From assembly GCF_034043515.1 (NCBI RefSeq), contig NZ_CP138214.1:3968001-4032000 (forward strand): 64,000 nt of DNA, written 5' to 3'. Made by a program: the position numbers and the translations under genes. The DNA comes from Pseudomonas sp. MUP55 (GTDB lineage Bacteria > Pseudomonadota > Gammaproteobacteria > Pseudomonadales > Pseudomonadaceae). The notes beneath the pieces were generated by a model. The model made no database searches, was not told where the DNA came from, and saw only the letters and a list, made by a program, of their open reading frames with translations. This document shows, one piece after another, positions 18,456 to 25,718 of this stretch (the stretch's first letter is position 1; each line of letters opens with the position of its first letter).

Positions 18456-18562
18456 GATCGTTCCCACGCTCCGCGTGGGCATGCAGCCTGTGACGCTCCG
18501 CGTCACCACAGCGGACGCAGAGCGTCCCTCGAGGCATTCCCACGCAGAGCGTGGGAACGATC
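18456..18562. repeat. Type-2 REP palindrome inside the NAGGN operon
   Basis: The ends GATCGTTCCCACGC and GCGTGGGAACGATC are inverted, with an internal GTGACGCTCCGCGTCAC palindrome. It is a shorter relative (107 bp) of the type-2 part of the 9.8-11 kb array. It fills most of the 143 bp between ngg and the peptidase gene and could act as an mRNA hairpin that sets the ratio of the two products. Confidence 0.85.
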
Positions 18563-18587
18563 TGCCCTCAACTCATCAGGAGTTTCC

Positions 18588-19787
18588 ATGACCCGAACCA
18601 TTCCCGAACCCGATCTCGCCTACCTGCAAAAAGTCCTGCTGGAAATGCTCGCCATTCCCAGCCCCACCGGGTTTACCGACACCATCGTGCGCTACGTCGC
18701 CGAACGCCTGGAAGAACTTGGCATCCCGTTTGAAATGACCCGGCGCGGTACCATTCGCGCCACCCTCAAGGGCCAGAAAAGCAGCCCTGACCGCGCCGTC
18801 TCCGCGCACCTGGACACCATCGGCGCCGCCGTACGCGCCATCAAGGACAACGGCCGCCTGACGCTGGCGCCGGTGGGCTGCTGGTCGAGCCGCTTTGCCG
18901 AAGGCAGCCGTGTCAGCGTGTTCACCGACAGCGGCGTGATTCGCGGCAGCGTATTGCCCCTGATGGCCTCCGGGCACGCGTTCAACACCGCCGTGGATGA
19001 AATGCCGGTGAGCTGGGACCATGTTGAACTGCGTCTGGACGCCTACTGCGCGACCCGCGCCGATTGCGATTCCCTGGGCATCGGCATTGGCGACTACGTG
19101 GCGTTCGACCCCCTGCCGGAGTTCACCGAAAGCGGGCACATCAGTGCGCGTCACCTGGACGACAAAGCCGGCGTCGCCGCCCTGCTCGCCGCGCTCAAGG
19201 CGATCATCGACAGCGGCGAACCGCTGCTGATCGACTGCCACCCGCTGTTCACCATCACCGAGGAAACCGGCAGTGGCGCGGCTGCGGCCCTGCCCTGGGA
19301 TGTGAGTGAGTTTGTGGGCATCGATATCGCCCCGGTCGCCCCCGGCCAGCATTCCAGCGAGCACGCGGTGAGCGTGGCCATGCAGGATTCCGGCGGGCCT
19401 TACGACTATCACCTGTCACGCCACTTGCTGGGCCTGGCGGCGGATAACGAGTTGCCGGTGCGCCGCGACCTGTTCCGCTATTACTTCAGCGATGCGCATT
19501 CGGCGGTGACCGCCGGGCACGATATTCGTACCGCCCTGCTGGCGTTCGGTTGCGACGCCACTCACGGCTACGAGCGCACCCATATCGACAGCCTGGCGGC
19601 CCTCAGCCGCCTGCTGGGTGCCTACATCCTCAGCCCGCCGGTATTTGCCAGCGACGCGCAACCGGCCCAAGGCTCCCTGGACCGCTTCAGCCATCAGATC
19701 GAGCACGAGACGCACATGGAGAACGATACCCGCGTGCCATCGGTAGACAGCCTGGTCGGCCATAAGTCTGACGCCGGCAACAGCTGA
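18588..19787 (+). CDS. M42-family peptidase of the NAGGN osmoprotectant system
   Basis: 399 residues with an AGGAG box before the ATG. Binuclear metal ligands of the M42/M20 fold are visible: VSAHLDTIGAAV (His), RHLDDKAGVAALL (Asp), TITEETGSGAA (catalytic Glu and ligand Glu), VGIDIAPV (Asp) and GYERTHIDSL (His). It is found downstream of asnO/ngg in many Pseudomonas genomes, and presumably hydrolyses or processes the NAGGN dipeptide, but its reaction is not settled. The C-terminal 50 residues after the last ligand are variable and hydrophilic. Confidence 0.9.
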   Translation: MTRTIPEPDLAYLQKVLLEMLAIPSPTGFTDTIVRYVAERLEELGIPFEMTRRGTIRATLKGQKSSPDRAVSAHLDTIGAAVRAIKDNGRLTLAPVGCWSSRFAEGSRVSVFTDSGVIRGSVLPLMASGHAFNTAVDEMPVSWDHVELRLDAYCATRADCDSLGIGIGDYVAFDPLPEFTESGHISARHLDDKAGVAALLAALKAIIDSGEPLLIDCHPLFTITEETGSGAAAALPWDVSEFVGIDIAPVAPGQHSSEHAVSVAMQDSGGPYDYHLSRHLLGLAADNELPVRRDLFRYYFSDAHSAVTAGHDIRTALLAFGCDATHGYERTHIDSLAALSRLLGAYILSPPVFASDAQPAQGSLDRFSHQIEHETHMENDTRVPSVDSLVGHKSDAGNS

Positions 19788-19799
19788 TACTGGCAACCA

Positions 19800-19830
19800 A
19801 GGTCCCGGCGCAGTAGCATCGCCGGGACCT
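19800..19830. other. Perfect 11-bp hairpin between the peptidase gene and yheU
   Basis: AGGTCCCGGCG and CGCCGGGACCT flank a 9-nt loop. No T-run follows, so it is not a classical terminator. It begins 12 bp after the peptidase stop and ends 16 bp before the yheU ATG. Confidence 0.6.
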
Positions 19831-19846
19831 GACACCTGAGGCTTGT

Positions 19847-20074
19847 ATGCTGATTCCCTACGACGCGCTTGAAGTCGACACCCTGACCCGCCTGATCGAA
19901 GATTTCGTCACCCGCGACGGCACCGACAATGGCGACGACACGCCCCTGGAAACCCGCGTACTGCGCGTGCGCCAGGCACTGACCAAAGGCCAGGCCCTGA
20001 TCGTGTTCGACCCGGAAAGCGAGCAATGCCAATTGATGCTCAAGCACGATGTGCCCAAGCATCTGTTTGACTGA
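19847..20074 (+). CDS. yheU: YheU family protein
   Basis: 75 residues, matching the YheU family in length and in the opening MLIPYDALEVDTLTRLIEDF, a stretch ending in FVTRDGTD, and the segment TKGQALIVFDPESEQCQL. A TGAGG box precedes the ATG. YheU is a small conserved gamma-proteobacterial protein of unknown function. The gene converges with csrA (9-bp gap) and no terminator is visible between them. Confidence 0.85.
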   Translation: MLIPYDALEVDTLTRLIEDFVTRDGTDNGDDTPLETRVLRVRQALTKGQALIVFDPESEQCQLMLKHDVPKHLFD

Positions 20075-20082
20075 CGGCAGGA

Positions 20083-20286
20083 CTAAGGGTTGGGGACCGG
20101 CACCGGATAAATCGCGCTGGCCTCGCGTTCGCGGATTTTGCGGTAAACCTCGGCGCGGTGCACGCTCACCCCGGCCGGCGCTTCGATGCCGAACTTCACG
20201 TGGTGTGCGCTGACTTCAAGAATGTGCAAAGCGATGTCATCGCCGATGGAAATGCTTTCGCCTACAGCGCGACTCAAGACCAGCAT
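20083..20286 (-). CDS. csrA: CsrA/RsmA-family translational regulator, divergent paralogue
   Basis: 67 residues. The fold is intact: MLVLSRAVGESISIGDDIAL at the start, then APAGVSVHRAEVYRKIRERE. RNA-contacting Arg6 and Arg44 (VHR) are kept, as is Leu4. It differs from the usual RsmA/RsmE in the middle (HILEVSAHHVKFGIE) and has a proline-rich tail (YPVPVPNP). It would bind GGA-containing hairpins in mRNA leaders to repress translation, in competition with the small RNAs of the Gac system. AAAGGAC lies 7 nt before the ATG. Pseudomonads of this group commonly have several Csr paralogues; this is one of the less studied. Confidence 0.93.
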   Translation of the reverse strand: MLVLSRAVGESISIGDDIALHILEVSAHHVKFGIEAPAGVSVHRAEVYRKIREREASAIYPVPVPNP

Positions 20287-20320
20287 GATGGTTGTCCTTT
20301 TCCAATATCAGGACCCCGAC

Positions 20321-20328
20321 CATCCTTG
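20321..20328 (-). promoter_or_regulatory. Possible CsrA/Rsm binding motif in the csrA leader
   Basis: The minus strand reads CAAGGATG, an exact match to the CANGGANG core bound by CsrA/RsmA. It lies about 35 nt upstream of the csrA ATG; a second GGA is in the ribosome-binding site (AAAGGAC). Two GGA sites are the usual arrangement for autoregulation. The prediction is from sequence only. Confidence 0.4.
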
Positions 20329-20370
20329 TTTGCCGCGCAACCCACAATGACTCGCGGCCAAATCAGGCGC

Positions 20371-20396
20371 TACCTACACAGATAGGTAACTTACCT
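20371..20396. other. Nested inverted repeats upstream of csrA
   Basis: TACCTA-N6-TAGGTA (20371-20388) overlaps AGGTAA-C-TTACCT (20384-20396). They lie 17 bp after the end of the SDR gene and 85 bp before csrA on the minus strand. They could be an operator or mutually exclusive hairpins. No T-run follows, so a terminator is unlikely. Confidence 0.4.
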
Positions 20397-20413
20397 GACA
20401 GACCGCACCCTGA

Positions 20414-21229
20414 TCAGCCCTTGGTAGCCTGCGCCTTGGCGCGCATCTTGTCGGCCATCAGGGTCATCTCGTCATACAGCAACTGCGGGTTCTTCTGTTT
20501 CAACGCCCAGGCCATCCGCCCTTGTTCATGGGGCAGAATCATGAACTCGCCTTCGGCCACGCGCTGGTAAATATAGTCGGCGATATCGGTCGCCGAGATC
20601 GGCGAACTCTCGAGCAACTTGCCCACCTGTGCCTTCATCGCCGGGGTCGGCCCACGGAATGAATCGAGCAGATTGGTCTGGAAAAACGACGGGCATACCA
20701 CATGCACGCCGATTTCCTGCTGCTTGAGTTCCACCAGCAGGCTTTCCGACAGCGCCACCACACCGGCCTTGGCCACGTTGTAGTTGCTCATGGCCGGCCC
20801 CTGCATCAGCGCAGCCATCGAGGCGATGTTGATGATGCGGCCCTGGCTCTTTTCCAACAGCGGCAAGAACGCCTTGCAGCCCTTGACCACGCCCATCAGG
20901 TTGATTGCGATCTGCCAGTCCCAGTCCTCCAGCGACAGCTCGGCAAAGAAGCCACCGGACGCCACACCGGCGTTATTGACGATCACATCGATGCCCCCCA
21001 GCTTCACTTCGCACGCTTGCGCAAACGCGGTGAGCTGGCTGTAGTCACGCACGTCACAGCGCTGGGTGAAACCCTCGCCACCGGCTTGGCGCACCAACCT
21101 GAGGGTTTCCTGCAAGCCGGGCTCGCTGACATCCGACAAGGCCAGCTGCCAACCCTCACGGGCCCAGCGCAGAGCGATTTCACGACCCAGGCCGGACCCG
21201 GCGCCAGTGATCATCATGCGGTTTTGCAT
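20414..21229 (-). CDS. Short-chain dehydrogenase/reductase (SDR)
   Basis: 271 residues of classical SDR layout: MMITGAGSGLGREIALRWA (nucleotide-binding TGxxxGxG), CDVRDYSQ, VIVNNAGVASGG (NNAG), INIASMAAL (catalytic Ser) and YNVAKAGVVALSE (YxxxK). The C-terminal tail of about 40 residues is longer than in typical SDRs and Lys/Met-rich. Cofactor preference is probably NADP given SDV after beta2, but this is uncertain. The substrate is unknown. It is monocistronic. Confidence 0.9.
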   Translation of the reverse strand: MQNRMMITGAGSGLGREIALRWAREGWQLALSDVSEPGLQETLRLVRQAGGEGFTQRCDVRDYSQLTAFAQACEVKLGGIDVIVNNAGVASGGFFAELSLEDWDWQIAINLMGVVKGCKAFLPLLEKSQGRIINIASMAALMQGPAMSNYNVAKAGVVALSESLLVELKQQEIGVHVVCPSFFQTNLLDSFRGPTPAMKAQVGKLLESSPISATDIADYIYQRVAEGEFMILPHEQGRMAWALKQKNPQLLYDEMTLMADKMRAKAQATKG

Positions 21230-21558
21230 AGGAAGTAGCCTTGTGGTTCACCAGAGGAGTAACCGGCAGTGTAGCGAAGGTTTTTGCCACACCCACGCAC
21301 CATCAGAGTGATGAATGCCCCAGGCAAACTGCGGGCTCGGTCGGATGCGCGCACTAAGACTAAGTTCAATCTTTTTCAACTAAGTTGATGCAGTTGCGCA
21401 GGGGTTAAAAGAAATAAGCGAGCAATCGAATTGTTTTAAAATAATACGGAATTTTTCGAGAAGCGGCGCAGTCGGAGTTAGTAAGCCGTCCATCATCAAG
21501 TGGACGAGACTCCCGCTGAATAACCGGTCTTTACAGAAGGCCTATAAGGAATAAAACC
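21230..21558. other. Intergenic stretch before the DUF3309 gene
   Basis: 329 bp containing A/T-rich sequence (21355-21460), a candidate extracytoplasmic-function promoter (21449-21476) and a hairpin GTCCA-N8-TGGAC around 21488-21505 in the presumed leader. No gene was recognised. Confidence 0.5.
21449..21476 (+). promoter_or_regulatory. Candidate AlgU/SigX-type promoter of the DUF3309 gene
   Basis: GAATTT-N17-TCGGA resembles the AlgU consensus GAACTT-N16/17-TCTGA, one mismatch in each box. It would start a leader of roughly 75 nt before ATG 21559. Small DUF3309-type membrane proteins being under envelope-stress control would make sense, but this is inference. Confidence 0.35.
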
Positions 21559-21711
21559 ATGAGCCTGATTCTGATCATTATCCTGATCCTGTTGCTGGTC
21601 GGTGGCCTGCCCGTGTTCCCGCACTCGCGTAACTGGGGCTATGGCCCGTCGGGTATCCTCGGTGTAGTGCTGGTCGTTCTGCTGGTGCTGTTGTTGCTCG
21701 GCAAGATATAA
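21559..21711 (+). CDS. Small DUF3309-type membrane protein
   Basis: 50 residues, beginning MSLILIIILILLLVGGLP and ending VVLLVLLLLGKI, with a polar centre (PHSRNWGYGPSG). Two hydrophobic segments flank the conserved HSRNWGYGPSG core, which is the DUF3309 signature in my memory. GGAATAAAACC precedes the ATG. The protein has no known function; members are common in soil and plant-associated bacteria. A strong terminator follows 24 bp downstream. Confidence 0.8.
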   Translation: MSLILIIILILLLVGGLPVFPHSRNWGYGPSGILGVVLVVLLVLLLLGKI

Positions 21712-21727
21712 CACCGGTTCCACGGAC

Positions 21728-21760
21728 AAAAAAAAGAGGCCTCGACGAGGCCTCTTTTTT
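21728..21760. terminator. Bidirectional terminator
   Basis: AGAGGCCTCG-A-CGAGGCCTCT (21735-21755) with an A-run before and a T-run after. It lies between the convergent DUF3309 gene and the LtaS-like gene and should serve both strands. Confidence 0.9.
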
Positions 21761-21772
21761 ATTGCCGGTCGG

Positions 21773-23860
21773 TTAATCCGGCTTACCGTCTACAACGCCT
21801 GCGGTGTTATCCAGCAGGCTCTTGGTGGCGGTCTGCAGGAACGACTCGAGTTTCTGCTTCAGCGCCGCTTCGTCAGGCGACTCTGCAATCACTTTGCCGG
21901 TCGGGTTGGCGCCCAGTTCGTATTGCCACAACTTGGGTGGCATTTCCTTGGGCAGGACCAGCACGCGGTCAGCGGTGAGCAAGGCGACAGTCTGGTCGCT
22001 GCCCGACGGCTTGATCACGCCGAAGCCCTTGTCGCCTTCCGGCAGGTTGAGCAGGTCACGGCCCCAGCACTGGTGCAGGGTGTCACCGCCCAGGCGGCCC
22101 ATGATGGTCGGGACGATATCGATCTGAGTGCCCACGGTGTGGTCACGCTCGCCGAACTTTTCCTGCATGCCCGGCGCGATCATCAGCATCGGCACGTTGA
22201 AGCGGCCCAGGTCCATCTCGGTGATCTGCTGCTCGTTACCGAAGCCGTGGTCACCCACCACCACGAACAGGGTTTCCTTGAAGTACGGCTCCTTGCGGGC
22301 CTTCTCGAAGAACTGACCCAACGCCCAGTCGGAGTAACGCATGGCGGTCAAATGCTCGTTGAGGCTGCCACGGTCGGTGACTTTCTCAACCGGCAATGGC
22401 GTCGGCAACGCGTACGGCGTGTGGTTGGAAAGGGTCTGCAGCAGCGCGTAGAACGGCTTGCCGCCCTCGCGGGCCTTCAGTTCTTCCAGGCCACGGTTGA
22501 ACATGTCCTGGTCGGACACGCCCCAGGTCGGGTCGGAGAACACCGGGTTGACGAAGTCATTGCGGCCAATGAAGTTGGTCATGCCCTGGTTGCTGAAAAA
22601 GCCCGACTGGTTGTCCCAGGCGAAGTCGCCGTTGTAGACATACACATCGTTGAAATCACGCGCGCTGAGCAACTGCGGCAGGCCCGACAGCTTGTGGCTG
22701 CCTTCGGGGGTCTGCATCAGGTATTCGAAGCCCGGCAGGTTCGGGAAGCATGCCATGGTGGCAAACATACCCTGGTGGGTGTGGGTGCCGTTGGAGAAGA
22801 AGCGATCGAACAGCAGGCCTTCCTTGGACAACTTGTCGAAGTACGGCGTGATATTGCCAGGACGGCCCAGGGCGCCTACCGAGTGACCGGCAAAGCTTTC
22901 CATCAGGATCACGACCACGTTCTTGATCGGCAGGGTCTTCTCGGCCGGCGGCGTGTAGTCACGGCGCACGGCAGCGGTGTCGGTATCCACCAGCTTCTCG
23001 CTCGGCAGTACCAGCATGTCACGCACGGTCTGGGTGGCCAGCGGTTGCTCCAGGGTGGCTTTCCAGATGTTGGAACGCTCTTCGGAGAAGCGCGACTTGG
23101 CGGCGGCGATCAGCGACAGCGTGCCATTGAGGCCCAACTGGTTGGCGAAGTTCGAATCGGTGGTGTACACATCACCCCAACGCAGCGGTGGGCCCTGGCG
23201 CAGGGTGCCGCGGATGGCGACCACGGCGACCAGCAGGCACACCACGAACACCGCGATGCGGCTGTACCACGGCGCCACCTGACGCGTGCCGATGCTGCCG
23301 CCACTGAACGGGCCACGCGGGCGCGTTGCGCGGTCGGCGCCCTTGAAGGCCATGCTCAGGATCAGCGTGCCCACGGCCCAGGCCAACAGGTAGCGCACCA
23401 CCGGGAAACCGTACCAGAGCATGCTCATCACGGTTTTCGGGTCTTCCTTCACATACTGGAAGACCAGGCCGTTGAGGCGCTGGTGGAACTCGCGGTAGAA
23501 GTCCATCTCCATCAGGCCCAGGAACAGCGCGATGCTGGACGCGACGGTCAGCCACAACCGGAAGAACCCGCGCGCCGCCATGGCCCGTACGCTGAACAAG
23601 GCCAGCAGCAGCGGGATCAGCAGGTACATCACTAGGCGAATATCCAGGCGCAGGCCGTTGGCGAACGCTTCGAGGAAGGTCGAGGCCGGTGTGTCGAGGA
23701 TCATCTCGCGGTTGTAGACCAGCAACGCCAGGCGCAGCAGGGAGAACATCACCATCATGACCAGTGCGCAGAGCAGCGTGTACGCCAGATGGGATTTGAC
23801 GGTCGGTTGCAGCAGGCGATTTGAAGCTCGCTGCTGATTCAGGGCGTCCGGGTTTGCCAT
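21773..23860 (-). CDS. LtaS-like (sulfatase-fold) phospho-group transferase, inner membrane
   Basis: 695 residues. Five hydrophobic helices occupy about 20-230 (e.g. TLLCALVMMVMFSLLRLALL and VMYLLIPLLLALFSV). The periplasmic sulfatase domain starts near VVVILMESFAGHSVG (metal Glu). The nucleophile is the Thr in FFSNGTHTHQGMFAT, and the distal metal site is VVVGDHGFGNEQQ. Lipoteichoic acid synthases and OpgB-type phosphoglycerol transferases share this plan. Since Pseudomonas has no lipoteichoic acid, the acceptor is probably a periplasmic glucan or lipid. The acceptor cannot be named from sequence. Confidence 0.88.
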   Translation of the reverse strand: MANPDALNQQRASNRLLQPTVKSHLAYTLLCALVMMVMFSLLRLALLVYNREMILDTPASTFLEAFANGLRLDIRLVMYLLIPLLLALFSVRAMAARGFFRLWLTVASSIALFLGLMEMDFYREFHQRLNGLVFQYVKEDPKTVMSMLWYGFPVVRYLLAWAVGTLILSMAFKGADRATRPRGPFSGGSIGTRQVAPWYSRIAVFVVCLLVAVVAIRGTLRQGPPLRWGDVYTTDSNFANQLGLNGTLSLIAAAKSRFSEERSNIWKATLEQPLATQTVRDMLVLPSEKLVDTDTAAVRRDYTPPAEKTLPIKNVVVILMESFAGHSVGALGRPGNITPYFDKLSKEGLLFDRFFSNGTHTHQGMFATMACFPNLPGFEYLMQTPEGSHKLSGLPQLLSARDFNDVYVYNGDFAWDNQSGFFSNQGMTNFIGRNDFVNPVFSDPTWGVSDQDMFNRGLEELKAREGGKPFYALLQTLSNHTPYALPTPLPVEKVTDRGSLNEHLTAMRYSDWALGQFFEKARKEPYFKETLFVVVGDHGFGNEQQITEMDLGRFNVPMLMIAPGMQEKFGERDHTVGTQIDIVPTIMGRLGGDTLHQCWGRDLLNLPEGDKGFGVIKPSGSDQTVALLTADRVLVLPKEMPPKLWQYELGANPTGKVIAESPDEAALKQKLESFLQTATKSLLDNTAGVVDGKPD

Positions 23861-24275
23861 GTCGTTTTAGGACCCATTGGAAGTTGAAGTTGCGAAATAA
23901 TGCGGTGGCGTACGCCCCTCGCCCAGGCTGGCCGGGGTGGGCGGTTAACGCGGTGGGGCAAATGGTGCCCGATCAACGGCATCAACGCTATAGATTACTG
24001 AACGTGCGCCGCCGCCCTGCCTTTACAAGTGCTAGGGGATAGAGCCTCGGCAGGGGAACAAAGCGGGGGAATTGTCTTGGATGGGATGTGAAAAATTCGT
24101 GCAGCGAATAGTTTCGACACACAAATCTCTTATCCTCGATGAAAGCAAATGTGGGAGGGGGCTTGCCCCCGATAGCGGTGGGTCAGCACTGGATAGAGTG
24201 ACTGTCACTACGCCATCGGGGGCAAGCCCCCTCCCACATGACTGTGCTCACTTTAGAGTTCAAGTGAGCGCACGA
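23861..24275. other. Intergenic stretch with a REPIN
   Basis: 415 bp. The left part (23861-24090) presumably carries the promoter of the LtaS-like gene, though no clear boxes were found. The right part carries a REPIN (24151-24237). Nothing else was recognised. Confidence 0.5.
24151..24237. repeat. REPIN, type 1
   Basis: GTGGGAGGGGGCTTGCCCCC and its inverted copy, 87 bp long, with a spacer different from those in the 9.8-11 kb array. Confidence 0.9.
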
Positions 24276-24467
24276 TCAGATCCGCACGTTGCCGCGCGGC
24301 CCGGCGATCGCCCAGATGATCAGGCCCAGTACCGGCAGCAGCAGGATCAGCAAGATCCACAGCACCTTGGCGCCCGTGCTCGCGCCGCTTTTGAACACGT
24401 TGATGATCGCCCAGATATCCAGCGCGAGGATGATCAGGCCAATCAGGCCATTGAAAGTGGAACCCAT
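24276..24467 (-). CDS. Small PLDc_N-type membrane protein
   Basis: 63 residues with two membrane helices (about 6-25 and 34-56). The motif IWAIINVFKSGASTGAKVLW and the end LGLIIWAIAGPRGNVRI are typical of the PLD-nuclease N-terminal domain (PLDc_N), which on its own forms a family of small inner-membrane proteins of unknown role. AGGAGCGACACC precedes the ATG. It is monocistronic. Confidence 0.85.
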   Translation of the reverse strand: MGSTFNGLIGLIILALDIWAIINVFKSGASTGAKVLWILLILLLPVLGLIIWAIAGPRGNVRI

Positions 24468-24534
24468 GGTGTCGCTCCTAAGTGAGGGCTTGCCCTCTTA
24501 GGATAGTCAGCCCTGGCAGGGGTTCCGTATTATT

Positions 24535-25065
24535 TCAGACGTGAACGGCAATCTTCAGCGCTTCCAGCGACGGCTCGGCCTGGATGCCGACTTCGGCGCA
24601 CAGTTGCAGCACCCGCGGCAGGTCATTGCCGAACACCAGTACGGCCTGGATTTGGTCATCGAGCAATTGGCTGAAGTTGAGCAGCACATAACCGCCGTCT
24701 TCCGGGCTCAGGGCGCTCATCTGGATCTGGATGCGATTGAGCGCGGTCAGGTCTTCGGCCTTAGCCAATTGCTTGGGCTTGAGGTTGAACGCCACACCAG
24801 GGCCGAACGAGGCGACGATCTGGGCAAACAGGTCGGCGTAGGTATCGGCCTGGAACAGCACCGTGTCCGGCAGGCTGCCGACCACCACCCATTCCCCCAG
24901 CGGAATCGGGAAGGTGTCGTCGTAATTGATATCCGGATTGGCCGCCAGGAACGCCGCAGGGTCTGCGTAGGCCTGGGCCGCTTCGTCGGCGATACGCGCG
25001 ACTTCGTCCGCGCCCATGACGCCGGCGCTGATTTTACTGATGAGTTCGACGAGAGCGGTTTTCAT
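24535..25065 (-). CDS. Conserved protein of unknown function
   Basis: 176 residues from ATG 25065 (a longer frame upstream lacks a ribosome site and overlaps the ankyrin gene). The protein is acidic and soluble, with no signal peptide or membrane helix. Conserved-looking stretches are DDTFPIPLGEWVVVGSLPD and LNFSQLLDDQIQAVLVFGND. I do not recognise the family. It follows the ankyrin gene by 40 bp on the same strand and may be co-transcribed with it. Confidence 0.75.
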   Translation of the reverse strand: MKTALVELISKISAGVMGADEVARIADEAAQAYADPAAFLAANPDINYDDTFPIPLGEWVVVGSLPDTVLFQADTYADLFAQIVASFGPGVAFNLKPKQLAKAEDLTALNRIQIQMSALSPEDGGYVLLNFSQLLDDQIQAVLVFGNDLPRVLQLCAEVGIQAEPSLEALKIAVHV

Positions 25066-25105
25066 GGGCAGTCCTGTGACGGGCGGGTTTTGGAGGGCGC
25101 GTAGC

Positions 25106-25621
25106 CTACACCAGTTTTTGCAACAACGCCGCCGTATCCACGGCCCCCATGGTCTGCGCTGCGGCCAGCGCCGTCGCGCCCTGGGCGTCGGTGGCCTTGG
25201 GGTTGGCACCCTGGCCGAGCAGGTAGTCCACCATGTCGACGCGGTTGAACATGGCCGCCATCATCAAGGCCGTGCGCCCATCCGAGGAAGCCGCTTCAAC
25301 CGGCGTTCCGCCTTCGATCAGCGCCTTGACCACCGCCAGGTGGCCCTTGAACGCCGCACCGGCAATCGGCAGCTGGTTCTTGTCGTTGGCGATCAAGGGA
25401 TCAGCCTTGAATTCCAGCAGCACTTTTACCGCCTCGGCGTGACCGTGATAGGCCGCCAGCATCAGCAGCGTGTCGCCATTGTGATTGCGAAAATTGGCGG
25501 GCAAGCCTTTGGTCAGCAGGGCTGCGAGCATGGCAGCGTCGCCCTTGCGGGCGACGTCGAAGACTTGCTCGGCAAATTCGGCGGCTTCGTCTTCGGTCAT
25601 CTGTTTGGGCTGGGTCGACAT
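25106..25621 (-). CDS. Ankyrin-repeat protein
   Basis: 171 residues from MSTQPKQMTEDEAAE, with AGGAGG 7 nt upstream of ATG 25621. Four ankyrin repeats can be read from residue about 35: GDAAMLAALLTKGLPANFRN, GDTLLMLAAYHGHAEAVKVL, NQLPIAGAAFKGHLAVVKAL and GRTALMMAAMFNRVDMVDYL, followed by a partial fifth (GATALAAAQTMGAV). There is no signal peptide. It should mediate protein-protein contact. Its partner is unknown, possibly the product of the downstream gene. Confidence 0.9.
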   Translation of the reverse strand: MSTQPKQMTEDEAAEFAEQVFDVARKGDAAMLAALLTKGLPANFRNHNGDTLLMLAAYHGHAEAVKVLLEFKADPLIANDKNQLPIAGAAFKGHLAVVKALIEGGTPVEAASSDGRTALMMAAMFNRVDMVDYLLGQGANPKATDAQGATALAAAQTMGAVDTAALLQKLV

Positions 25622-25718
25622 GTAGGGGCCTCCTTTGTGATGCAGTATAGGGCGCCCAGTGTCGCGACGGAGTTCCCCGCTGTCATGGCTTTTTTGCCAA
25701 AAGCGTCCATAGGTACAA

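Noticed and set aside
15748..18543. A 931-codon open frame on the minus strand
   Set aside because: It is antisense to asnO and ngg, which have full motif sets. Long antisense frames are a by-product of high GC codon use.
21773..23860. True lipoteichoic acid synthase
   Set aside because: Fold and motifs match, but Gram-negative Pseudomonas has no lipoteichoic acid; only the fold-level name is kept.
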